From Rhizopus sp. PT2906 (lineage: Eukaryota > Mucoromycota > Mucoromycetes > Mucorales > Rhizopodaceae): a DNA stretch of 62,044 nucleotides. Under the pieces are notes generated by a model. The model saw only the letters and a program-made list of their open reading frames with translations. It made no database searches and was not told the origin of the DNA. Shown here in pieces: positions 12,924 through 23,284 of this stretch; within the stretch, counting starts at the first letter, position 1; each line of letters opens with the position of its first letter. Made by a program: the position numbers and the translations under genes. The stretch is taken from the NCBI GenBank assembly GCA_025529335.1, contig JAMYHX010000239.1, forward strand, positions 1 through 62,044, in the 5' to 3' direction.

Positions 12924-14245
12924 TTTAAGGCCCAATTCTTTATTAATACAACGATCCCAGTAGCTTTCAGAATGTCTAATCCAACCCAAGCAATCATCAA
13001 TAGTAACTCTCTGACACGCTTGCACAATACGAGGCGTAAGAGTAGAATTATCATCCAGAGGAACCCTCTTGATATTACTTTTGATCTTTGACCAACGTTC
13101 TTCAATTGGATTTAGAAAAGGTGAATAGGGAAGGCATAAACAATGGTTTGTATCCTCTATTATTTATGGCCTCAACTACAAAAGCAGTATGATGGATCTT
13201 ACAATTATCCATGATGATATAAAACCCATTCTTACCATGTTTATCAAGCACATCCATGACAGCTTGAACGAATTTAACAATGTGGTAGGATGTTGTGCTC
13301 TACTTCAAAGGCTTTTTTGTCTCAGTTTCGGCCTTTCTCTTTTTTGATTTAGATTGGGGAAATTCTTTTTCAAGTTTGTCGACATCGCTTTGTTAAAGAG
13401 GTTCAACCTTGGATAAATTGATAGTGCCAAAGGGAGAGATACAGCCGATAATACTAATGTTGACACCTTTTCTGCTGTGAACCTTGACTTTAGCTGGTTC
13501 ACCAACTCTTGACCAAGCTCTACCACGCATCATTTGAGAATTAAAACCAGCTTCATCAATAAATACACAGTTTTTCTGAAAATCAACACATATTTCTTTC
13601 CACTTGCTGACAAGTTCTTGTCGAAGACGAAGAGTTCTTTCTGAATCTCTCTCAGCATTATATTTGGAAGCTTGTTTTAGACTAAAGAAACATTGTTCCG
13701 TTAAATGCTTCCATAATGCTGGAAAGGAAATTGTAAAGCCTTCGAAATGGCCAATAAGTGCCCCTCGTGCCATCTCCAGATTAGACGAAGGATGCTCGTC
13801 AAAGTAAGGGACAAGGAAACGAGTATGCTCAGGGAATATCTTTTTTGCTGTTCCTCGATTTGCTTTCTTCTTTAAAGAGCCCCCAGATAAAACAGTACCA
13901 TCACCAGCGTTGAATTCATTAAAAAATCTGTAAGCCGTACTGCACGGAATCATGCATCTTTTTGCGGCCACAGGAACTGATACCTTCTTCCTGTAAAATT
14001 TCAATAAAACGGCGAATTTGCTCAGGGCCGTACTTATTCTTATCTTCTGAAATAGTAACCACACTTAATTCAGTGGTAATCTCTTCTAAATTTTTCTCCA
14101 TGTTCTCTTCCATCTGAATGTCGTGAATAGGAACGTCGAAGTCAGTTAATGTGGTGATTTCGCCGTATTCGTAAGCTAATTCCATAGCTTCTGTATCAGT
14201 TTCAGGATAATATTCCATTAAAGGTCGATAGCTAGTGCATTCCAT
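12924..14245 (-). pseudogene. Broken IS630-type transposase
   Basis: Reading the minus strand from an ATG at 14245 gives an acidic N-terminus and a helix-turn-helix start (KYGPEQIRRFIEIL). A shift near 13985 moves the reading to a second frame with VPVAAKRC and STAYRF. The DDE catalytic core follows: FIDEAGFN (first D), then IIMDNCKIHH (second D), then YSPFLNPIEERW (E) after another shift near 13110. Two stop codons interrupt the linker between the first and second catalytic residues (near 13393 and 13305). At least two frameshifts and two stops therefore make it inactive. The C-terminus ends at the stop near 12924, just inside the left repeat. The family assignment rests on the DEAGF, MDN and NPIEE motif set. 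Confidence 0.8.
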
Positions 14246-14283
14246 CTTCTAATTCACAGTATAATATTAAAGTTTCTGTAATA

Positions 14284-14329
14284 GTCTCTTGAAAAGTGTC
14301 TAATAATAATTTTGAGAAGGTCTACAAAC
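14284..14329 (-). repeat. Right terminal inverted repeat of the IS630-type element
   Basis: Begins GTCTCTTG and ends GTCTACAAAC on the plus strand, the partner of 12843-12888. It ends about 10 bases before the first readable codons of the recombinase remnant. Confidence 0.85.
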
Positions 14330-14341
14330 AACAAGCATGTG

Positions 14342-15241
14342 GATTGTAGTGTGATATCAGGGAATATGATCATCGCGACCCTTCGCCCACACAACTGATC
14401 AACTATTTGGCTGATCAGAGTACCACCAAATACTTGATGTCTTCTACTTTAATGATATACGCCACCGCCATTATTACCATGTTTCCCAACGACAACCAGT
14501 CCGACATCCGTAATTCCAGGCTCTATCAAGATTTTATCAAAGCACTACGTTCAAACACTATTCTCTTGCTAAAGCATTGGTCCTGCGATGTCACTCCCGC
14601 TATACAATACCTCAAATCTTGGGGCCTCAACTCAGCTCTCAACAAGGCCCAGTTGACGGCGAAAACTTGTTGGCTTCTCGCTATGGCTGGTTTCCTACGA
14701 CCCTCCGATTTGGAACGCGTAGATTTAGACGCGACTACGGTTTCCTCCGACAAGTTTCTCTCTGATTATCGTAGCCCCCAAGGAGAAGCGCCGCGGCCAA
14801 CGCATCGTTAAGACTATTACTATTCACCCACACCACAACCCTCTCCTATGCCCCGTAGCTGTTTTCGAAGAATGCAAACAGCGAATCGCCTCGTCCGACT
14901 GCCGCACTGCTCACCCTTTGTTCCCAACAATAAAATTGACTAGGCTCTTTCGTTCCCTGCAGAACCACACCACGCCCATCGCTGCCGAACGTATCTCAAA
15001 GCACATCAAGCAGATAATGACCAAGGTTGGTAGACCCGCTCAAGCCCCTATACCTAAGGCTCGTGGACTCGCTGCCACTCTTGCAGCACAAGCAGGTGCC
15101 TCCGCTGACAACATTGTCGCCCATGGCTCCTGATCTTCCCGCGATATTTTTGGATACTATTATTGTCTGTCTTCAGCTACTTCTACCAATCTTAACTTGT
15201 CTACTCTGGATCAACAACCAAGATCACGTCTTACGAAGTGT
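14342..15241 (+). pseudogene. DIRS-like tyrosine recombinase remnant
   Basis: The plus strand shows an N-terminal DNA-binding part (QLINYLADQ, STLMIYATAI) and then the recombinase core: LLAMAGFLRPSDLERVDLD at about 14670-14735 with the first catalytic Arg. A frameshift near 14780 follows, then KEKRRGQRIVKTITIHPH, CPVAVFEECKQR, ERISKHIKQIM, PKARGLAATLAAQAGAS and HGS, a stop codon where Trp is expected, and a YYYCLSSATSTN tail with candidate catalytic tyrosines. The PKAR..G.TLAA pattern recalls recombinases of DIRS-type retroelements. No reverse transcriptase is present nearby, so only the 3' part survives. A Crypton-like recombinase is the main alternative. Confidence 0.65.
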
Positions 15242-15511
15242 TGTGTCATGTAAACACGAATATATGAAGTGTTGAACACGCTACACGAGTAAGTAATCTT
15301 GGTTGTTCTCGCTCTCCTCGTCCCTTTCTTGTCTCTGCTTTGACTCCTGTCTCACTCAAGAAGATGAAGATCAAAAATCTTTTATTCAGTTGTTTTATTG
15401 TCTGTTATTGTAGTACAAGCTCGAAATAATAAAGAAAAGATTAATAACAACAACCAAGATCACGTCTTGCAAAGTATAGTGTGCTCAACACTTCATATAC
15501 TCGTGTTTACA
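15212..15511. repeat. Terminal repeat set of the DIRS-like remnant (direct plus inverted)
   Basis: A 21-base direct repeat (CAACAACCAAGATCACGTCTT) occurs at 15212-15232 and again at 15448-15468. A 31-base inverted pair, 15249-15279 and 15481-15511, matches at 29 of 31 positions. A further short inverted copy of AACAACCAAGAT lies at about 15292-15305. Mixed direct and inverted terminal repeats beside a tyrosine recombinase are the hallmark of DIRS retroelements, which supports the call for the neighbouring gene. Confidence 0.65.
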
Positions 15512-15536
15512 TAACAAAACCCAGTACAAGTTTTAT

Positions 15537-16718
15537 TTAAATACCACTGCTACTGTGACCGTTACTTTCATTTGACACGGATAATGTCTGCATTACTCTT
15601 TCCAACAAGGGGTTTCCTCCCAGTCTCTTGATTTCTGCAAATGCCTCCTGTTCTTTCTTGTAAAGGAACTCGCGAACATACTCAAAGCTACCTGTCCTTT
15701 TGATGATTTCCAGTGCGTACTGCTTTACTTCTACAGACGTAGGCTTCTGAGAGATGATATTTAACAACTGCCTATTGCTCGGATCTGCTCTTATGGCATG
15801 AATGATTGGAAAAGAGAATTTGCCTTCGGTCAGATCCTCGCAAAATCCCTTGTTTTGGGTGTACTTTGGCAGAGTGAGTAAGACTTTTTGATAAGGATGG
15901 TCATCACTTACTGTATTTGACTGAAGATTCATGTAATCATCACGTACTTGGAAATGAACACCAATAATATTTACCAATGGCGTGTAATCCCTAAATATTG
16001 GTTAGTTATGCTCTATTTTTATTTCTTTTGGCTGCTTTACACTTGGCTTTTACTTGCAGCTTGCATCAATCTTACACCAAGTCTCAGCAGACCGCTTGTT
16101 TCTAGAAAAAAAAATATAAGAAAAACTGCTGTTTTAGACAAGAATAAACGCCTACTGTTGTTCACCATTTCAATATACTCTTCCTCTGTTGGACACGTTA
16201 AGCTATCTCTCCAGTATAATTCGATGCCTTGACCTTGATGAAGATGTATGAGCTCTTCGGTATAGATATTAACCATTTCGGGAATATTGAGCTGAATAAT
16301 GTTTTTCAAAGCAAGGAAATATACATAGTTGGCAGTATTGATTGTTTGAGGAATACCATAGATATGATGAGCCACAGGAACACCTCTTCTCAAGTGTGAA
16401 TCATCTTGCACGTCGTCGATCCTAAATAAAAAGGTGAGCTCATATAAAGAAAAAGCAAGATTTGTAACTGTACATTAGACTTGCTGTGTGTAGCATTTCA
16501 ATTGTCTTGGTGATGATCTTTAACATGTCCTTTGGCACATTTAGCCATGCGTCAAACGCGGTAATGAATTTCGTTCGGACGTCTTTTCCGGGATGAGAAA
16601 TTAAGTAATTATAAGGTTCAAGTAATATCTATTAAAAGAAGAGTTAGTCATCTAAGCAACACAAATCCTTTAGTATTACTTTTTCCTTTGAGTCTTGCTC
16701 TTTATTGTCTGTAGACAT
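15537..16718 (-). CDS. Geranylgeranyl diphosphate synthase, about 324 aa
   Basis: A trans-prenyltransferase that condenses IPP with allylic diphosphates to make GGPP for protein prenylation, carotenoids and, in Mucorales, trisporic-acid precursors. Minus-strand exons are 16718-16680, 16628-16474, 16421-16156, 16101-16041 and 15990-15537 (975 nt). The first Asp-rich motif DDVQD (about residues 67-71) is rebuilt by the exon 2/3 splice and followed by the RRG chain-length region. NNKTSGLLRL is rebuilt by the third splice. The second motif is FQVRDDYMN (about 187-194), where the last Asp of a classical DDxxD is Asn, as is usual in fungal GGPP synthases. LTEGKFSFPIIHA and the C-terminal KRTGSF segment follow. 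Start chosen as the ATG giving a short N-terminus before the conserved ILLEPYNYL. Confidence 0.93.
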
Positions 16719-17149
16719 ATTTAGTGAAGAAAAAGAAAAATATATGCAGACATGTGCCTGACCCATTTCGGTTGACTGTCGGACTTTATTGAAATAAGGC
16801 ATATGATCTGTGTTTTTTATGATCAAAGCTTTAGAATAGTTCGATTTTCCGCTTACAATGGTTTCACAGCCAACTATACGATTGTCTGTTGTACCCATGG
16901 CAAACTTTGCTGGAACCATACCTACCTCTAATGTTGTACAGGCTTCCGTAGCCGCGCTTTGTTTTCCTTTTGTAAATAGACCTTCCAAAGCAAGCACAGG
17001 TTTGCTAATGTAGTTACTATATGCTTATTGATTTTCTCTTAAACAAACATGCCTTCTCTGAAATCTTGAATGGGTTGTGCCACGTTTTTTGTCGTAAATG
17101 GAGGCATTGATGAGGTCGGAGCCTGAGCCGATATGCAGTGAAGTGGCAT
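16719..17149 (-). CDS. Unrecognised coding-like segments upstream of the GGPP synthase
   Basis: Two minus-strand stretches look protein-like. One starts at an ATG at 17149 (about 36 codons, containing TSSMPPFTTKN). The other runs from about 17003 towards 16745 with well-mixed composition (LALEGLFTKGK, VPAKFAMGTTDN, SGKSNYSKALI, MPYFNKVRQ). I could not find a frame-consistent splice linking them, and I do not recognise the protein. It may be a small gene with an intron I misplaced, or a decayed copy of a repeated gene. It lies in the promoter position of the GGPP synthase. Confidence 0.25.
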
Positions 17150-17884
17150 ATTGAAGAAGTTGATCAAATGTTTTAGTTAAACACTTTTACTCAATATCTT
17201 AACAATATTAAGGTATCTATTAACGGCAACGATACTAAAGGTACTTCAGCGCTTTAATAGTAGAACCGAACAATATAATAGTTCGCTTCTTCATATAGCG
17301 CAGCGAAAGAAAGCAGAGGGAGCCTAATGTTACTATCAACAGCAATCTTTGTTATGCTAAATTTGGAACTAGAAACATACTGATGTAAAAGAGGGTGTGT
17401 AGCTCTGTTGCAGAAGAGGTATTATATAAGAGCTAGCTGATAATTTTTTTTGACCCATTAATTTTAATTGTTTTTTCATTAGCTGATCGCACCGCTGCTG
17501 AACCCATTAGTGTTGACAATACCACTGCCGCTGCGCAAAACAAAAAATCCAAGCCAGTAAGTATTACAAGATATTATAAATTTGTATTGTATTTAAACAT
17601 GGTCATTTCTTAGACACGCTATTACTTGAAAGGACATTTTCGGAGGGACCTGTACTTGAAAATGGTGTCAAGGTTCATATATTATTCCACTTTACAACAG
17701 TCAATTACCCTACTTTTGATACGCGATAGGTTGTAATAGCCATTGATTTCATTGCCACTGGCACATAACTTAAGACATGAGGTTGCTTTGTGTAACAAGA
17801 TCAATCTGTCAAATAGAGAATGTTGATGATGAAAAGGTTTATTTCCACTAAAATTCAAATGAAAAAAAGAAAGAAGAAGGGAGA
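17150..17884. other. Spacer with a possible plus-strand remnant
   Basis: About 735 bases without a convincing gene. On the plus strand near 17484-17555, codons reading Ala/Thr/Asn-rich end at a GTAAGT donor. After an intron-like gap a short frame with RYYLKGHFRRDLY follows (about 17614-17730). This could be a two-exon fragment of a repeated gene. No function is assigned. Confidence 0.25.
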
Positions 17885-18806
17885 TTATGTAAAAGATCTA
17901 TTTGATGCTATGTCGACGTTCTTGATTTTATAAATTGCTCTATCCAGCCACTTTCTGAAATCAGAGGCACTTTGCTGTCCTAATCTATACACTGTTTGAA
18001 TTTAGTATACATGCACATTGATGCTGTCTATTCCCCTTACAGTCTTTCTCTGTTTCATCTAGTCTTTGAATAAATTCTATGCCTATAGTTGATCCTGATG
18101 ACTGGGAGTAGTTCATGATACTTTTAAGTCTTTGTTTAAATGCCTATACACACACATATATATATATAGAAAAAAGAGTATATATATGAATACATACAAA
18201 AAACAAAAGTATTGTTATACAATACCTTGTCTATTATATGCGGTAATTGGTCATCAATTAGAAATTCTATCAACTTCACTCCAAATTCATAATAATATCC
18301 ACTTAGTGATCGAAAATCAACACTTTCTGGACTTGCTAGCAGCATATTTCGAACTCTGGTTCCATATGTTTTTGGCATTTCAACTACAATCAGATTGCTA
18401 AAAAGTAAAGTCGAATGAGTTTTGATATTTCATACACTCTTTATCATGGTTTACCCTTCACTTGGTGAGCTATGTGTATATTGTAAAAAGTGTTAAGAAG
18501 TTACATAATATGTTGTTAACTTACGTATATTGAGCTAAAGGTTTTGCAACCCAGTAAGGTAATTCTATACGTGTATTGCGAGAGACCTATGTTTGATGAG
18601 TACTTGTATATTAAAGGATATGTCAACAATGTTTACAGGTGTTTCGTCCCCTAAAAGGTTGACATCTTTTTCGAAATCACAAAGAGCTATGCATGGTACT
18701 TTCTACAACTCCAAGTCAAATTTAAATAAATAGAAAAAGAATAAGCTGTCTTTACTGTATGTTCTGCTAATATGCTGTCAAAATCATAGTACTGATCGAG
18801 ATCCAT
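17885..18806 (-). CDS. PSF3: GINS complex subunit Psf3, 191 aa
   Basis: Psf3 is one of four GINS subunits of the CMG replicative helicase. Seven minus-strand exons: 18806-18756, 18702-18637, 18586-18525, 18469-18455 (only 15 nt), 18397-18226, 18143-18041 and 17991-17885, total 576 nt. The N-terminus opens YYDFDSILAEHTKVPC, the Psf3 signature. Next come NTRIELPYWVAKPLA (about residues 41-55) and the central YYYEFGVKL helix. The C-terminal LYRLGQQSASDFRKW is the conserved end of the family. Length is normal. The 15-nt exon 4 is needed to keep the frame between YWVAKPLAQY and the LIVVEMPK strand. Confidence 0.9.
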
Positions 18807-18873
18807 TATACATCAACAAAAGGAAGAAAAAACCGCCCCCTCCCAATATTCGAAAAAATGCGTTAAAAAATAG

Positions 18874-18895
18874 TCGCGTTTTGAACTATACGCGA
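18874..18895. promoter_or_regulatory. Pair of opposed ACGCGA motifs upstream of PSF3
   Basis: The hexamer ACGCGA occurs on the minus strand at 18879-18874 and on the plus strand at 18890-18895, about 70-90 bases before the PSF3 start. ACGCGA is the overlap of yeast MCB and SCB cell-cycle elements. A role in S-phase expression is inferred from the sequence and from the replication gene beside it. Confidence 0.35.
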
Positions 18896-18993
18896 ACTCT
18901 TTTATTTTTAGAAAAAAAAAAAGAGCCACACTATATTTATAAGAGATCATACTATTTCAATAAAGTTTAGTTGTGTTATTAAATAATAAATGT

Positions 18994-20566
18994 TTATCTT
19001 ACAAAGTAATCAAGACCCTGGCCAACTTCCCAAAGTGCAACGCCCACTAATGAAAACAATGATGAGCAATAGAGTAATGTCAGTAGAACATTGGTTTACC
19101 TCCATAGTCTTCAGCAAGTCTTAATCTATTTCTAATAGACTATTTTATTTATTAGCATGTGTGTATATAACCCTTGTTACAAGTTTTTACCCTCAGTGTT
19201 GGCATCCAAATAACCCCTTGCTCAATGCCTTCCTCATCAATATCCATAAACCATGCTTCTTGACTTGCTTTATCCCAGTTCAACTCTTCATTCTCATCCA
19301 CCTCATCATCTAGTAGTAATTCATCCTGTCGAGGCAGCGACAATTTCTCGATGACGGTTTTTAAGACAAGTGGTTCTGGTGGCCTGGTGGATAAATAAGA
19401 CATGGCATACATGTTAAGCCCAACCATTAATTTATGTCGGTTATTGCTATTAGTCAAATATTCAATGTTATCCATAATCCATTCAATGGGTGCATTCGGC
19501 CCACCGTTGCTATGATACTTTAGTCAATCTCACTTGTTACTGTAGCAACAATAGCTTACGGATCGTGGCTTGAATAGTCATAAGTCATCAAACTGAATTT
19601 ATCAATATATTGAGCCATGACATCAAACATCTCTGGCGTCATCAACTGCTTGTATTGATCGGTTATGGAGGGCAAAACGACAATAAGTTCTCTTTGATCC
19701 TGGTGGAGCAGCATAGATAATTCAATAAGGAATTTTTGAAAGAAGGCTGGATATCCACACTCAATCACAACACCATCAAAGTTGTATTTACTAATTATCA
19801 TGTTAGTTTATCACTGCTAAAACAAAAGAAGAGACAGAAATCTAAATAGATAAAATACTAACATGACTTGATTGTTTAACTCCTTTGCCAAATGCTGCAT
19901 TTCCTGTTCACTTGTGATAAATGCCCTCAAATCTTCACCGGTCCATCCCCGGAATTGAAACCTAGGTACTATTTTACCCTTTCCTGTGTATATATCCCTG
20001 ACTTCACTCATCCACTATATGGAATTGAGTCAATATATAAAACAATTGTATGGGTTGTAATATTACACTCTGATCAACATCATGTTCCCCGTCAAAATCA
20101 AATTCCATCGGCGATCTTTTTATGGTACAACAAGATCAATTTATGAGAAATTTCATTTAAACCTGTGACAACTTGCCTGCGTTGAATATAATACCAAACT
20201 GGAGATACGCTACGATCATTGGTTAATCCAATGAAAAAGTCTACTTTTTTACGTGTATGTATTTACTAGTCAAATTTTCCTTTAAACTCTTTTACAATAT
20301 CATAACCTGTCAATTCATCAGTAATGTACATTTTTTTCTTTGAATACAAAAAACTCACCTCGATTATTCCAAGGAGTGACATAAGCTAGAACATGATTTG
20401 GAAAGTGCTTTACATGAGCTTGTTCTAAATTTGGCTTATCGTGATTTCTGACAATTGTTTGAACATTTAATGATTTTTGTATTGTCTTTGTATTTACACT
20501 CCATTGTTGTTGTCCACAAGTAGAGTGAATAAAGATAGATATGATAAATAATAAAAGGATTTTCAT
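18994..20566 (-). CDS. Chitinase domain-containing protein 1 (CHID1)-like GH18 protein
   Basis: A secreted or lysosome-type GH18-fold protein of the CHID1 group. The N-terminus from the ATG at 20566 is a clear signal peptide (MKILLLFIISIFIHSTCG). The next exons give HVLAYVTPWNNRG, GYDIVKEFKGKFDY, then VSPVWYYIQR across a splice, DVDQSWMSEVRD, PRFQFRGWTGEDL and FDGVVIECGYPAFF. The latter corresponds to the FDGxVVE strand of CHID1, in place of the DxDxE motif of active chitinases. Then come SLMTYDYSS, GPNAPIEW, and the C-terminal GVALWEVGQGLDYF, the CHID1/GH18 closing motif. An acidic insert (DDEVDENEE) lies before the end. Chitinase activity is not expected because the canonical catalytic motif is not present. 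The gene ends about 190 bases before PSF3 begins, on the same strand. Confidence 0.85.
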
Positions 20567-20955
20567 GGGATTATAGAATACAAAAGAAAAAAAATGAATA
20601 TTATGCAAAAAATAAACGTTGACTGTTTAATCCTTTATCGACGGGAATACCATTTTCCCCCCCTACTAAACTCCGGTTGCCATGCCAAGATTTTTTTTCA
20701 ACGCCGCAAAACCCATTTTCAGGTACACAAATGGTTCCACAACAAGTAATTGCAAATCCCCCACACATTTCTCTTTGAGATGATCTTCCTTCTTCTTTAT
20801 ATTTAAAATAACACTTTTATTATTAGAACTATATATATATACAACACTATCAATGACTCATAAGACTGGCTTAATTAATATATAAATAAACAAAATATGT
20901 ATATGAAAAAAAAGAGAAAAGGAGGTTCACATATATATAAAAGGAGAGTAAGGGC

Positions 20956-22399
20956 CTACGCATGACCAACAGCAGCAGTAAGAGAAACAGAATGGTGATG
21001 ATAAAGGGGTGTTGGGATCACGGTGCTTATAGGTTGAGCATTTGAGATGGCATATAGGAATGCATCTAGCTGTGCAGCTGCAGTCTGGATTGGGATAGCA
21101 TCTTGTTGTGGGGCTCTGAAATTTGGATATCTTTCCAAAATTTGAGCATTTCTATCCAGGGCTAGATACACTGTTGATCCTAGCCCGTCCACATTAACAA
21201 TGTCAAGATTGCCTCCCCAGTGACTTGCTAAAGATCTAGCGATTTTCCAACCACTCAGAGATGCCCACACTAATGCATGATTAGGTTCAACACGATCAAC
21301 ACTTGTTCGACTCGTGCTGGATAGCACAGAGCTGCATGTGGGTATACCGATTGGGTCTCTGGGTATGCTCGGTAACAGATCCTTATCTGGGATAAAAGCT
21401 TCTGTGTCTAATTTAAAACCCACGCTGGTAGGACCACCAAAGATAGAGAGGGTTATCGGCTGTGACTTCATAAAGGGTCGTCGGTACCATCGAACGGTTC
21501 GTTCTTGTTCTTGGTCATGCATCGCTTGTGCCTTTAAGCAAAGAAGGATAGATTCATAAATGATACGGTGAAGCATGCTGGGAATATAAACAAGCTCTTG
21601 CTTCGTGCGCATCTTGATTTTCACTTCAGGTAAATATGCGGTTCCATAGGCACCCGAAAATGCTGCCTGTGCATCATGAACTGCCTGACGGGTGATATCT
21701 TCTGGGCGCAATGTTTGTGCATGATTTAATTTATTTGTCACCCAAGAGATATGTTGATCTGGAAAAGAAAGAAAAAAGAGAGAAGTCAGGTTAAACCGAA
21801 ACTACCAAAAAGAGATGATATTACCAAGTAAGTGATGAATACCAATTCCAATCGTGTTTATATTATCCATCAGATTAAGACAGGCAGGAGTAGGGCTTGA
21901 TAGAAAGGCATACCGAAGTCGAATTGAATTTACTGCTTGACTTGTGCGTAGCTTTGATAATACATTCGAAAGGGCTTTGGGCGAAGTTTGTTTCAGTGAA
22001 GGATGTAACAATGTACAGATATCACATAGGTAGCTATGAGCTACGTTTTTGATGATGGGCGACTGAAGCGACTCGGGCGAAAGTGCTGATAAAAGGCGTA
22101 ATATGTGGGTATATCTGATGGGCAATTCGTTGCATAAGAAATTAGATGATACAGCCATGGGCGCAGTAGGTTGCCTATTAATAAAAGTGATCGTCAATTT
22201 GTGTTTATCTACAACGTTAAGTGTAACTCACTCTTTGCTCACAGCAAAATGCGAAAGCTAAGGATAATGAAGCAAAATTAATTAAAAAATGACTAAACGC
22301 AGGATGATTATAGCTTACAGCAATACGTGTCTCTGATGTTGCCCATAAGCTAGCGAGTATACGCCGAGGTAATACGTTGATTACTTGTGATTGTAACAT
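20956..22399 (-). CDS. PDK/BCKDK-like mitochondrial kinase with degenerate ATP site
   Basis: Related to mitochondrial pyruvate or branched-chain dehydrogenase kinases. The N-terminus from 22399 is Arg-rich and could target mitochondria. QPTAPMAVSSNFLCNELPIRYTHI matches the BCDHK N-terminal helical domain (FL..ELP.R). The C-terminal half has YIPSMLHRIIYESILLCLKA, where the N-box (E..KNA.RA in active kinases) has lost its Asn. The DxGxG box is not found: the equivalent stretch reads TLSIFGGPTS. The final GHL-ATPase segment (SGWKIARSLASHWGGNLDIVNVDGLGSTVYLAL) is recognisable but imperfect. The last intron joins at DQHISWV. I could not find a canonical splice that keeps frame between exon 1 (ending about 22232) and the second exon (about 22170), so that border is uncertain. 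A pseudokinase or regulatory role is inferred. Confidence 0.75.
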
Positions 22400-23284
22400 G
22401 CTACGAAATAAGACTGAGGGCGAGCAAAAGAGAAAGGAAAAAAGGGAAAAAAGAAAGAAAGAAAAGAGTTTAATTAAGTTTCTTAAATACTTGATCTATT
22501 TCTTTAATTTCTAAACAGAATAAAGCCCCTTACATATCACTTGTTTTCCCTTTTTGTCTCCATATTAATAAATTGCATACATTTACATAAACATAGACAC
22601 CCTCCTTACCCAAGATTTAAACATTGGCTTTTACCAAAAATTAGCCCACGCCGCACTTGGTTGCACCCCTTTTTTTCCACGGTGGACAATTCTTGTTGAC
22701 AAACTTGCATGTTCTCGCATTGTACCTTTCACGGCTGTTAACAAATGTAAATAACTCTGATGACATGGCAACATACTTTGAAATGATAATGAATATGCTC
22801 AATGATAAAGAGATTACATTGTTTGTTATCTTGTTTTTGCTTATTCAGCATCATAAGGGGTCTAGTATCATTGGATCATGTAGTACAATATGTTTATCAT
22901 TATTGAAAAGATGGCATTCATTATTATGTGCTTGCATGTAAATAGTCTTTTATAAAATAAGAATATGCGCAAAATCATGTCTTGGCATTTTCCTGGAAAT
23001 CTCATTATCTCTTCCCCTTATTGCCCTCCTTCTTGTTTCCCCACATTTTATAATACTTTATACCGCCAGTGTACTGACTACAGATTAAGGTTATTTAAAT
23101 AGAGAGCTTTTAAATTTATTATCGTATAAAGTACATAAATGACATGAGTATTTCTGTCTCTCTCTCTCTTTTTTTTTTACATACAATACATAATATATAA
23201 TTATAAGAATAAAGGATATGTGTGAGTGTCTAGATTTAGACTATAATTTTTACAGCATAGAGTAATCGATGAATGACTGAATTC
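22400..23284. other. Spacer between the PDK-like gene and the bZIP gene
   Basis: About 885 bases between two minus-strand genes, including the promoter of the PDK-like gene and the 3' region of the bZIP gene. A plus-strand frame at 22657-22941 (94 codons) has no recognisable similarity and is Leu/Phe-rich. I do not call it a gene. Confidence 0.5.

Larger units (their letters stand above)
12843..14329 (-). mobile_element. IS630/Tc1-mariner-type DNA transposon, 1487 bp, with intact terminal inverted repeats
   Basis: The element is bounded by 46-bp terminal inverted repeats at 12843-12888 and 14284-14329, which match at 44 of 46 positions when one is reverse-complemented. Between them lies a single minus-strand transposase gene, now broken. 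The size of about 1.5 kb and the DDE-type transposase fit the IS630/Tc1-mariner superfamily. The right end abuts the DIRS-like remnant that starts at about 14340, so the transposon may have inserted beside or into it. I could not establish a clear TA target duplication by eye. Confidence 0.85.

Noticed and set aside
16838..16851. Possible tRNA T-loop (GTTCGATTT)
   Set aside because: No matching acceptor stem, anticodon arm or A/B box spacing nearby.
19640..19800. Idea that the CHID1-like protein is an active chitinase
   Set aside because: The DxxDxDxE catalytic motif is not present; the FDGVVIE form belongs to the CHID1 group.
22657..22941. Hydrophobic 94-codon frame
   Set aside because: No similarity, no partner exons, and composition typical of AT-rich spacer.
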